From assembly GCA_016937995.1 (NCBI GenBank), contig JAFGVM010000088.1, positions 1 through 46,022 of the forward strand: DNA of 46,022 bases, given 5' to 3'. Origin of the DNA: Candidatus Delongbacteria bacterium (lineage in GTDB: Bacteria; UBA4055). Below the pieces are notes generated by a model. That model saw only the letters and a program-made list of their open reading frames with translations, was not told the origin of the DNA and ran no database searches. Positions 34,448-43,000 of this stretch are shown one piece after another. The stretch's first letter is position 1; each line of letters starts with the position of its first letter. The position numbers were made by a program, and so were the translations under genes.

Positions 34448-34468
34448 GGGACGATAAATAATCGTCCC
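34448..34468 (-). terminator. Terminator of the Mbx-like operon
   Basis: The stem GGGACGAT / ATCGTCCC (8 bp, loop AAATA) is followed on the minus strand by TTTTTTATTAAT. It lies 130 bp after the last operon gene and beyond the structured repeat at 34484-34605. Confidence 0.85.
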
Positions 34469-34483
34469 CAAATAAAATCCTGT

Positions 34484-34605
34484 AAAGGTTTAAATGTAAA
34501 GAAGTTCAAGGAAGAATATCTTTCTTTCAATAAGGAGCTTAGTTTACCTAAGTGACTTTGAAGAAAAATGTATTCTAACGCAGAAATTCAAAGCATTTAA
34601 CCTTT
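34484..34605 (-). repeat. Structured intergenic element, copy B
   Basis: A nested palindrome directly behind, and overlapping, the stop of the last Mbx-like gene. Outer arms AAAGGTTTAAATG / CATTTAACCTTT (one bulge), middle arms AGAATA / TATTCT, inner hairpin CTTAG-5-CTAAG. Core sequence (AAGGAGCTTAG, CTAAGTGACTT, flanking TTCAAG) matches copy A at 38334-38453, while the paired arms differ in sequence but stay complementary. Confidence 0.7.
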
Positions 34606-36363
34606 AAATTGTTTGTCGATGAAATACGCTGCCTTCTTTCCTGCAGCTATAGCTCTTATCGCATCATCTGGTCCAGTCTCACAATCTCCACCAGCATAGA
34701 TAGTATCCTGATTTGACTTAAGCGTATCAGTATTAACTTCAAACGTACCCCATCTTGTGAGCTTAATATCAAGATCTTTCATGATCTCAGGTTCAACCTT
34801 TTGACCAACAGCCATAATACAAGTATCAGCTATGATAGTATACTCAGAACCTTTAACAGGCTCAGGTCTTCTTCTACCACTCTTATCCGGCTCACCAAGT
34901 TCCATCTTAATACATTCAATAGCCAAGCGACCGTCTTTCTTCTCTATCTTAACAGGTGAAGTCAGTATCTGAATATCAACACCTTCTTCTTTAGCTTCAA
35001 TGATCTCGATCTCATCAGCAGGCATTTCTTTCTCAGTTCTTCTATACACAACCTTAACATCACTGCCAAGTCTAACAGATGAACGGCAACAATCCATAGC
35101 AGTATTACCACCACCAACGACAACAACATCTTTACCAAGATCAGGTCTCTCTCCCTTACCTATCTTCTCAAGGAATCCAACACCTGAAAGAACACCTTCA
35201 GTATCCAATCCTTCAATAGGCATTTCTGTACCAAGCTGAGCTCCGATACAAACAAATACAGCATCATTCTCTTTATGAATATCTTCAAGCATGATATCTT
35301 TACCAACTTTGGTGTTGTACTTAACCTCAACATCCTGCCTGATTATATAATCAATTTCTCTCTGAAGAACATCAGCTGGAAGCCTGTAATCAGGGATACC
35401 CCATTTAAGCATTCCACCAAGCTTATCATGCATTTCATAGATAACAGCATCATGACCTAAAGTTCTTAAATAATATGCAGCAGTAAGTCCTGCAGGACCT
35501 CCACCGATTATACCTACCTTCTTACCTGAAGCAGGTTTCGGTTTAAGATCGATTATCTCATCTTTTCTATCGTAAGTCTTGTCTCCGATATATCTCTTCA
35601 GCCATCTGATAGCAATAGGTTTACCTTCATGACCAACTGCACAAACAGTCTCACATTTTGCTGTACAGATCCTGCCACAGGCTTCAACCATTGGATTAGT
35701 CTGGAACATGATCCTGAGACCTTCGTCAAGCTTTCCATCTCTAATAGCTTTAATATATTGTGGTATATCCATATGTGTAGGACATGCTTGAACACAGATA
35801 CCGCAGTCTAAGCAACGGTTGGCTTCAATTATAGCTTGCTCATCTGTATAACCATCTTGAAATTCATCAAAAGTATTTTTTCTTTCATCGGCTTCCTGCT
35901 CCGGCATTTTCTCTCTTTCTCCGTTTACAAGCCAGGATTCATCTCCCCTTTTGTAACCTTTCTCAGATTCATTTGCCCAAGGTAATTCATCAATACCCGG
36001 AACGAATCTATAAACTTCAGGATCCTCGGAAAGCCAAGTGTAATCATTAGACATTCCAAGGGATGTAGTAGGACAGATATCCACACATAGAGCACACCAG
36101 CAGCATCTACCGTAATCGATCAAAGGCTTAAGACCGCTATTTCCCTTTGTAGCAACAAGTTCAGCTACTTCTACCATATCAATAGCTTCATTCTGGCAAA
36201 TTTCCTCGCAGGAACCGCAACCGATACATTTTTCAATATCGTTGGTATGAAAACCTCTGTAAAGATCAGCTGCTTTTCTGTTCACAGGATCCTTAATTGT
36301 ATATGGTTTCTCAAATGCTCTTTTCCAAGCATAGAATGGTGATATAATATCTTTTAAACTCAT
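34597..36363 (-). CDS. MbxN-like ferredoxin domain fused to GltD-like NAD(P)H flavoprotein
   Basis: A 588-aa fusion. The N-terminus is a NuoI/MbxN-type two-cluster ferredoxin (C46, C49, C52, C56 and C87, C90, C93, C97). From about residue 170 follows the glutamate-synthase-small-subunit/NfnB-type flavoprotein: extra cluster motif CLDCGICVQACP (C184-C194) and a second Cys group (CGRICTAKCETVC), FAD site GIIGGGPAG (284-292), and NAD(P)H site VVVVGGGNTAMD (413-424) with YRRTEKEMPA, which favours NADPH. It is the last gene of the 12-gene operon and would link NAD(P)H to the membrane complex. From memory Thermotoga has a similar GltD-like gene in its Mbx cluster, but as I recall not fused. A structured repeat overlaps the stop. 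Confidence 0.88.
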   Translation of the reverse strand: MSLKDIISPFYAWKRAFEKPYTIKDPVNRKAADLYRGFHTNDIEKCIGCGSCEEICQNEAIDMVEVAELVATKGNSGLKPLIDYGRCCWCALCVDICPTTSLGMSNDYTWLSEDPEVYRFVPGIDELPWANESEKGYKRGDESWLVNGEREKMPEQEADERKNTFDEFQDGYTDEQAIIEANRCLDCGICVQACPTHMDIPQYIKAIRDGKLDEGLRIMFQTNPMVEACGRICTAKCETVCAVGHEGKPIAIRWLKRYIGDKTYDRKDEIIDLKPKPASGKKVGIIGGGPAGLTAAYYLRTLGHDAVIYEMHDKLGGMLKWGIPDYRLPADVLQREIDYIIRQDVEVKYNTKVGKDIMLEDIHKENDAVFVCIGAQLGTEMPIEGLDTEGVLSGVGFLEKIGKGERPDLGKDVVVVGGGNTAMDCCRSSVRLGSDVKVVYRRTEKEMPADEIEIIEAKEEGVDIQILTSPVKIEKKDGRLAIECIKMELGEPDKSGRRRPEPVKGSEYTIIADTCIMAVGQKVEPEIMKDLDIKLTRWGTFEVNTDTLKSNQDTIYAGGDCETGPDDAIRAIAAGKKAAYFIDKQFKG

Positions 36364-36383
36364 TTTAATCCTCTTTTATAAAA

Positions 36384-36448
36384 TTAGAAGTAAGAAATTA
36401 GAAGTCAGAGGTTTAGCTGACCACTAACCACTAATCACTGACCACTAT
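36384..36448. repeat. Heptamer repeats between the last two Mbx-like genes
   Basis: Two runs of 7-mers: TTAGAAG TAAGAAA TTAGAAG TCAGAGG (36384-36411) and CCACTAA CCACTAA TCACTGA CCACTAT (36421-36448). The first recurs at 39099-39126; the second belongs with the CACTTAY arrays at 15507-15543 and 45898-46022. It overlaps the stop of the large-subunit gene. Confidence 0.7.
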
Positions 36449-37590
36449 CTCTCTATCTCCGGTGGACATGTCTGTAATGACACCATTAATCCGAATATGT
36501 CGGCATTGGTAACACCTTCTGCCATCTTCTCCAGTAAAGCCATTGCGTGAGTATAACTTGCACCACGCACATGAACTCTTCTAGGATATTCACTACCATC
36601 TGAGACCATGTAATATCCATATTCCCCTCTACCTGACTCAGCTTTAACATAAGTTTCACCTGCTGGAACTTTCCAATGAAGTATATCAGGTATCTTAGTT
36701 CGAACTGAACCTGTTCTTGGCATTTTCGCTAATATCTGTCTAATAAGGTCAACTGAAAGAAGAACTTCCTTCTTTCTTAGAACAGTTCTTTCATAAACAT
36801 CACCTACAGTGCCTGTAGTTGGCTCGAAATCCAACTGATCGTAGATCAGATATGGATGATCCTTTCTTACATCATATTTTACACCTGAAGCTCTTGCAGT
36901 TGTACCTGTAACACCAAAAGGTTTGATCCATTCTTTTGGAAGAACTCCAAGACCAACCGCTCTTGATTTAAATACATAATTGTTAAACATTACTTTATCA
37001 ATATCATACATCAACTTTTCAGTCTTGACCAGCACCTTTTCCAGTCTGTCCTCAAAACCTGCAGGAGGTTCATGCCTTACTCCACCTGGTAACATATACA
37101 TGTGATATATTCTTCCACCTGTTAGTTCTTCGAAAAGATCAAGTATAAGATCTCTGTGTGCAACAGACCATTGCCCTATAGTGCCAAGTCCGAAAGAACC
37201 TGCCTGGCCACCTATACCCATTATTGTAGCACCTAATCTTGCCATTTCAAGGTTCAAAGCTCTTAACCACTTAGCTCTCTCAGGTATCTCTATACCTGCA
37301 AGATCTTCAGCTGCAGTAGCAAAAAGATATTCGTTAGTATCAGGCTCTGGAACACAGATCCTGCATACGATCGGAAAACATTTGATGTACTTTCTTCTTT
37401 CCATCAGTTTCTCAAAACCTCTATGAAGATAACCGACGTGTGTATTAAGTTGCATTATCTCGTCACCTTCAAGCAATATCTCAAGAGCCATATTACCTGT
37501 TACTCCCGGATGCTGAGGTCCCTGCCATATCTTGACGTACTTTCCGGACTTAAGGTCCAGATCTTTAGTATCATTCCAAATTGGTCGCAT
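36445..37590 (-). CDS. NuoD/MbxL-like large subunit with degenerate NiFe site
   Basis: A 381-aa homologue of complex I 49-kDa and group 4 NiFe-hydrogenase large subunits (WQGPQHPGVTGNM, HVGYLHRGFEKLMERR). In group 4 hydrogenases the four nickel-binding cysteines lie in VCGIC and DPCxxC. Here the first motif is intact as VCRIC (C76, C79), but the second is SLQTCPPEIER: C375 is kept and the second cysteine is Glu378. Three of four ligands remain, so a working NiFe centre is unlikely. This places it with Mbx-type or complex-I-type subunits rather than hydrogen-evolving Mbh. No hydrogenase maturation genes are present in the window. Confidence 0.9.
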   Translation of the reverse strand: MRPIWNDTKDLDLKSGKYVKIWQGPQHPGVTGNMALEILLEGDEIMQLNTHVGYLHRGFEKLMERRKYIKCFPIVCRICVPEPDTNEYLFATAAEDLAGIEIPERAKWLRALNLEMARLGATIMGIGGQAGSFGLGTIGQWSVAHRDLILDLFEELTGGRIYHMYMLPGGVRHEPPAGFEDRLEKVLVKTEKLMYDIDKVMFNNYVFKSRAVGLGVLPKEWIKPFGVTGTTARASGVKYDVRKDHPYLIYDQLDFEPTTGTVGDVYERTVLRKKEVLLSVDLIRQILAKMPRTGSVRTKIPDILHWKVPAGETYVKAESGRGEYGYYMVSDGSEYPRRVHVRGASYTHAMALLEKMAEGVTNADIFGLMVSLQTCPPEIER

Positions 37591-37626
37591 AATATCTTCT
37601 TATGTTGATTTATATTATTTTTATTT

Positions 37627-37699
37627 GTCATTGCGAGGATTTTCATAAAATCCGTGGCAATCTTATTTTATGGTTTTACGGGTGAATAATGATTCACCC
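37627..37699. repeat. Palindromic repeat element between mbxL and mbxK
   Basis: GTCATTGCGAGGATTTTCAT starts an imperfect palindrome (ATTGC..GGATTTT-CAT-AAAATCC..GCAAT, 37627-37663). A second hairpin GGGTGAAT-AATG-ATTCACCC lies at 37680-37699. The first looks like the widespread TCATTGCGAG...GCAATCT intergenic repeats known in many genomes. No T-run marks a terminator, and the operon continues through it. Confidence 0.6.
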
Positions 37700-37709
37700 C
37701 TGCAATCCA

Positions 37710-38285
37710 TTATTTTGAATTATCACGAAATACTTTCGTGATGCTCTTCTTTACTTCTTCTTCTACAGGATACATCTTCTCTGCCATTTGTTCCGTTGGA
37801 TCCTTCTTGGTTCTTCCTTCTCTAGGGAAGTAAGTTTCTTCAGAGTATTTCTTAGTATCGAAATCTTTTCTCATCGGAGGAATAGTATCCCAGCCTTCGA
37901 GTACGAATGGATCATCAACTCTTGGACATCCCGGAAAATCTATCCCGAACATTTCTTTCAATTCCCTTTCATAGACCCTTGCAGCAGCCCATAGCTCATT
38001 GATACTGGTCATTGTAGGGTTTTCTCTGTCGATATATACTCTGATACAGGCATCATTATTCAGGTCATAGTTACGGAGCAAATATGTCAATTGGAACTTG
38101 CCGTCTTCTATGTAATCTACACATGATATCATTGTCAGCTGATCATACTTCTCAAATTCCTTCAAATACAAGATTACACCTTCAATATCGATCTTCTCTG
38201 CTGTAAAGAATACCTGATTCGATTTATGCTCGTTGATGTCTTTGATATTGAATTTTGAAGCCAGTCTTTCGATCATATCTTTCAT
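37710..38285 (-). CDS. NuoC/MbxK-like 30-kDa subunit
   Basis: A 191-aa subunit of the complex-I peripheral arm. The signature ERELKEMFGIDFPGCPR is present, as is the N-terminal fold (YLKEFEKYDQLTMISCVDY, FQLTYLLRNYDLN). It has no cofactor and bridges the large subunit to the ferredoxin subunit. A long spacer with the structured repeat separates it from the upstream gene. Confidence 0.93.
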   Translation of the reverse strand: MKDMIERLASKFNIKDINEHKSNQVFFTAEKIDIEGVILYLKEFEKYDQLTMISCVDYIEDGKFQLTYLLRNYDLNNDACIRVYIDRENPTMTSINELWAAARVYERELKEMFGIDFPGCPRVDDPFVLEGWDTIPPMRKDFDTKKYSEETYFPREGRTKKDPTEQMAEKMYPVEEEVKKSITKVFRDNSK

Positions 38286-38333
38286 TTTTTATACCTAATT
38301 TAATTAATTTCTATATTTTAACTGCAACTGTAG

Positions 38334-38453
38334 AAAGTGCATTAAATAAAGGAGTTCAAGAAAGAGTTGTTTATTTCGAAAAGGAGCTTAGATTAACTAA
38401 GTGACTTAAGAAAAAACGACTCTGACGCCGAAATCCGAAATTTAATGTGCTTT
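38334..38453 (-). repeat. Structured intergenic element, copy A
   Basis: Three nested stems: outer AAAGTGCATTAAAT / ATTTAATGTGCTTT (14 pairs, two G-T), middle AGAGTTGTTT / AAACGACTCT (38363-38372, 38414-38423), inner CTTAG-5-CTAAG (38387-38401). It overlaps the stop of the NuoB-like gene. It shares the core with copy B (34484-34605), but the arms have diverged in a compensating way. Confidence 0.75.
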
Positions 38454-39078
38454 ACCAGTTGTAGTCAGGCATATTCCAGTCTTTGATCACCTTCTTCTGA
38501 TTCTCCTTATACCACTGAAAATCCCTTGCATACTTATTCGCACCTTCAGCTCTTCCCTCTTTGATGATCTCCTTCATTTTTTTAAAACCTGCTATGAGAG
38601 ATTCCGGTCTAGGCATACAACCTGCTACATACACATCAACCGGTAAATACTGATCAAGTCTGTTGATAGTGTTATAACTGTCAAAGTACATACCACCGTT
38701 GATAGTACAGCTTCCAAGTCCCATTACGAATTTCGGGTTCTGCATCTGCTCATAAGACCTTACTATTCTCTTCAAAGTCTTGACCGAAGCATATCCGCTT
38801 ATTATAAATAAACTGGATTGTCTCGGGGTCGGTCTCGGAGCCATTCCAAATCTTGAAATATCATATCGTGCAGTGTATAAAGGTCTCATTTCTATAGCTC
38901 CACAACCTGTACCAAAAGCCAGCACCCACATAGAATTAGCCTGAGCCCAGTTATAGAATTTTTGAACTATTTTATTGTTTATAGGCGCAACTTCCTTTGG
39001 TAAAGCTTCACAGAAAAATTCATTCTGTAATTCCTTTGCTTTATCGTCCGGTTTACTGTCCTGACCTATTGTAATCAT
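38452..39078 (-). CDS. NuoB/MbxJ-like small subunit with altered cluster ligands
   Basis: A 208-aa homologue of complex I PSST/NuoB (LAFGTGCGAIEMRPLYTARYD, VMGLGSCTINGGMYFDSY, VDVYVAGCMPRPES). The proximal [4Fe-4S] cluster in NuoB is held by CC...C...C. Here the double Cys is C59-G60, with C124 and C154 retained, so only three of the four expected cysteines are present. Nucleotides GGT TGT GGA confirm the Gly codon. C23 lies too far N-terminal to be an obvious substitute. The subunit sits next to the large subunit and should hold the last cluster of the chain. Confidence 0.9.
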   Translation of the reverse strand: MITIGQDSKPDDKAKELQNEFFCEALPKEVAPINNKIVQKFYNWAQANSMWVLAFGTGCGAIEMRPLYTARYDISRFGMAPRPTPRQSSLFIISGYASVKTLKRIVRSYEQMQNPKFVMGLGSCTINGGMYFDSYNTINRLDQYLPVDVYVAGCMPRPESLIAGFKKMKEIIKEGRAEGANKYARDFQWYKENQKKVIKDWNMPDYNW

Positions 39079-39098
39079 TATATATCTCCAGTTTTAAT

Positions 39099-39126
39099 TT
39101 AGAAATTAGAAGTTAGAAGTCAGAGG
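39099..39126. repeat. TTAGAAG heptamer repeat
   Basis: Four 7-mers TTAGAAA TTAGAAG TTAGAAG TCAGAGG in the spacer between the NuoB-like and NuoH-like genes. The unit and the closing TCAGAGG are identical to those at 36384-36411, in the same orientation. Confidence 0.65.
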
Positions 39127-39151
39127 TTTGTTTTCTAATTCTCCATTGTTC

Positions 39152-40066
39152 TTAGAATGAATACATTAACACTGCTATTATACCGATTATCGTTGGTATC
39201 TTTAAGAAATATCTTACTGAATTTTCCAGAGTGAACCTTGGATTAACAACACCCATCAACACTGTTGTCATATAAAGTAGGAAAGTCTTTATTACCATCT
39301 CAGGTATACTTGTAGCTCCACCGAAGAACAGGTTCATGAATAATACCAGTTTAGCAGATGCGAAAAATGCTCTGTTCGCCTGCATATATCCAAGAAATGT
39401 TGATTGAAATTCGGTCGGAGGACCGATAGGGATCTCCTGTGGTGCAATATGAAGATCGAACGGAGAGTGCATCATCATACCTAAGAATGCTAACATCCCC
39501 GCTATAGTAGCGACCGGATTCGTTATCATTGTCCAGTTCATAAATCCACCTTGCTGGGCAGCAACTATCTCAGTAATTGAAAGTGTCTGATATTGAGCAG
39601 CAAGTGCTATGATAGCCAATGCAAATGGAACTTCAGATACTGTTACCTGTGCCAGTCCTCTCATAATACCCATTGGTGAGTATGGATGTCCACTTTCCGC
39701 AGCTCCGAGAGCCATACCCAGCTGTCCGAAGAATATGAAGTAAACAACTAACAGCAGGTCACCCGAGAAACTGAAATTCTGTAGCCATACAGATCCGAAT
39801 ACTGCAGGAATAAATAAGTATAAGCCAACACCACCTACAAGTCTGAAGACTGGGCCTAAGTAGAACATGATACCATGAGATATTGCCGTTCTCATTGAAA
39901 ATACTTTAACCAGGTTGATATAAGGCTGCCATACAGGTGGTCCGAATCTACCGTGAGCTCTTGCAACTATTTTCATCACTAGACCTCTTAAAACCATCCC
40001 GTAGTTGAAGATGAGTAGTAGTGACAGAATTGCGTAAATTATTCTTTGTATAGTAAAATTTTCCAT
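39152..40066 (-). CDS. NuoH/MbxM-like membrane subunit
   Basis: A 304-aa subunit with about eight membrane helices that couples the peripheral arm to ion translocation. Family blocks: RAHGRFGPPVWQPYINLVKVF, AAESGHPYSPMGIMRGLAQV, and SPFDLHIAPQEIPIGPPTEF with acidic residues of the E-channel. It overlaps the antiporter gene (TAATG). Confidence 0.93.
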   Translation of the reverse strand: MENFTIQRIIYAILSLLLIFNYGMVLRGLVMKIVARAHGRFGPPVWQPYINLVKVFSMRTAISHGIMFYLGPVFRLVGGVGLYLFIPAVFGSVWLQNFSFSGDLLLVVYFIFFGQLGMALGAAESGHPYSPMGIMRGLAQVTVSEVPFALAIIALAAQYQTLSITEIVAAQQGGFMNWTMITNPVATIAGMLAFLGMMMHSPFDLHIAPQEIPIGPPTEFQSTFLGYMQANRAFFASAKLVLFMNLFFGGATSIPEMVIKTFLLYMTTVLMGVVNPRFTLENSVRYFLKIPTIIGIIAVLMYSF

Positions 40067-43000
40067 TATTTAACTCCTACAGTAATAAAGAACAATATCA
40101 GTCCATACATCAATATCCAGAATGCATAAGTTTGACCATTACCGGTATAGATCTTTCTTAAAGAATCTCCAATCGTATGTGCTGAATTTGACACATTCTT
40201 CCAGAAAGTTTTCACTCTCGGGTTCACTAAGAAACCTAAAGCTCTGTAGTATGGTTTATAAAATTGATACGCAAAGTGTGTTAACTCCGGTGTTTCGGGT
40301 CTTTCTCCTGCAAATACTATATTGAATTGTTTTACTTTCTGAACTTTTGGAGCTTTTATCAATAGCAAAACTGTAAGACCAATGAAGAGTACCATTACGA
40401 TATTCATTACTACAAATCCGTTCCAGTATCCAAGAGAACTAAACGCAGTATCACCTACCCATGATAAGCTTTCTCCAAAAATTGGTTTTACCGCAAAAGT
40501 TATCATGTCGAGTAACAATTTCGGTTTCATTGAGAATGCCATTATAATTATTATGAATATATACTGAGGTATTATGAACCATACAGGTGCTTCTTTAACG
40601 TCTTTGAACTCAGTCTTTGCCTGTCCAAGGAAAATGGTGTGTATCAATCTGAAACAGTAAAGGAAAGCAACTGTCGATGCAAAGAAAGCAACACCTGTCT
40701 GAAGATACCAGCCTTTTTCTATCAATGCTTCATAAAGTAACCATTTTGCTCCGAAACCGGTCAATGGTGGGACTCCGGATATTGCTATGATTCCGAACAT
40801 CACTGCTGTGTAAGATAATGGCATTTTTTTGATAAGACCACCCATCTTATACATTTTTGAAGTACCTGTTCTGTAAATAACACCTGCTATTGCTAAGAAA
40901 AGAATTCCTTTTATAAGCATGTGATTTACAACCTGATACATTCCAGCCGTCCATCCAAGTCCTGACATAGTTGCCATTGCAAGAATTATATATCCAACCT
41001 GCCCCATACTGGAATAAGCTAAAAGCTTTTTAGCATCCTCCTGGAATATTGCTATCATTGTACCACTTATTGCAGTAATAGCACCTATCCATCCAAGAAC
41101 ATAAGCAATATCTATCTTACCTATCTTTGGAATTCCCATAATAAGGATCAATATCACAAAACCAAATATTCCTGCTTTTGACAATATTGAGGACAAAAAT
41201 GCAGTTGTATCATCCTCTGCTTTTTTATAAGCACTCCCGATCCATGTATGTAATCCTATACCAGCTATTTTCACTAGAAACCCAATCGATATTAAGATAA
41301 AAACAATACTTTTATTTTCTTCAATTGCTCCGAGCAAAGAAATCGGTAAGACTATTTTATGATGCATTTCAGAAAAAGCATAACCGAATCCTATCAATAT
41401 TAGGAATGCTCCGCCAAGAGAGAAAATTACATATCTTAAAGCTGCTTTCTGAGCTTTTTTTCCTCTCATAATAAGGAAATACGATGATACAGTCATAATT
41501 TCCCATGCAAAGAAGAATTGCAGTGTGTTCTTTGCTTCAACCATTGCAACAAGCGAACCTATCATAAGCATAAGTAACGGAAAGAAACCAACTCTTTTTC
41601 CTTTGCTATGCATTGTTGCTATAATTAAGAAAAATGACCCTCCAAGGAATATAGTATTGAAAAACAAATTAAACCCCGCCTGATCTGGCAAGAAATAATA
41701 AGCATAAACTGCTATACCTGACATACTTATGAATCCTTTGATCTTAGCAGGTAAGAATGGAAGATAAAACAATGCCAGACCAACTGTGAAAGGAAGGTAA
41801 TAAATTGGAGCTATTGCTTCATTTGTCCATGAATAATAAACAGCTATGGTCAATAAAAGTGAAGTAACAAGAAATACTGCCAGATTCTTAGAAACTGTCA
41901 TATCAAATTTAACTTCTTCAGTGTCTTCACCTTTAAGTGCATATCCTAACCATCTGAGCATATATACTGCTTCTATCAGGGAACCGGCAAGTAAGAACCA
42001 TATCCATGTAAAATTCTTGGTAGCACCCCAAAAAAGTACTAAATTCCATTTTCCCCAGAATCCAGGAAAAGGAGGTAGACCAATCAGAGCCAATACAAGA
42101 ATTATAAAAGGTATAAGAATGATCTTATTATTCTTGATCATACCCCAATTTTTATATTTTTCACTCTTTACTATACCTGCGATCCAGAACAATCCGGCTT
42201 TTGCAAAGAAATGATTTATAAATAACGGTATAAGTACGAGCATAAATATCTCATCTGCTGCACCGGTTCGATATCCCCAGGCACCTACTGAAAGAATTAA
42301 TCCCATCTGAGCAACTGAAGAATATCCTAATATCCTTCTTGGATTTTTTTGCTTAAGACCCATCAGATTTGAAACAAAGAATGTTAACATTCCGATCACT
42401 GCTGTCATTGACAACAGATCTTTATTCATCATCGGGAAAGTTTTATATATAGCAAAGAAGACACCTCCGGTACCGATGGCAGCTACAAGACCAGTAAGTC
42501 CTGGAGCAACACCTTCATAAGCATCAATTGCCCATCCGTTTGAAGGAAATTGTTTCATCTCTATTATCAATGAAAATAATACTAAGAAAAGACCGATCGT
42601 TAGTATCTTTATATTTGCAACTGCAGGAATAATTTTGACCATTTCGTCAATATTTAATGTCCCTGTCACTGAATAAAGCATTATAATCCCAAGCAGCAGG
42701 AAAACTGAAGCTATACCACCAGCTATCATATATTTAAAACCTGCGGATAAAGATTTTAATTTCAGATCCATACCTATCAGTGAATAAGTTGCGATTGAAG
42801 TAATTTCAAGGAAAACAAATAAATTAAAAATATCTCTGGTCATTACTAAACCGTTCAGTCCAAGCACCATTAACAAAAACAGTACGAACGAACGGGTTCC
42901 TGTTTCGGCCATTTGCCTGAACATATATATCGCACCGAAAAGTGCCATAAAATTTATACTGCCTGTAAAAATTGCTTCAAACATTCCCATTTGAAGATTA

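Noticed and set aside
34318-34530. 70-aa minus-strand ORF
   Set aside because: It runs through a palindromic repeat, the terminator and the structured element, so it is not a gene.
36445-37590. Hydrogen-evolving NiFe hydrogenase large subunit
   Set aside because: The C-terminal DPCxxC is QTCPPE, so one nickel ligand is missing; there are no maturation genes nearby.
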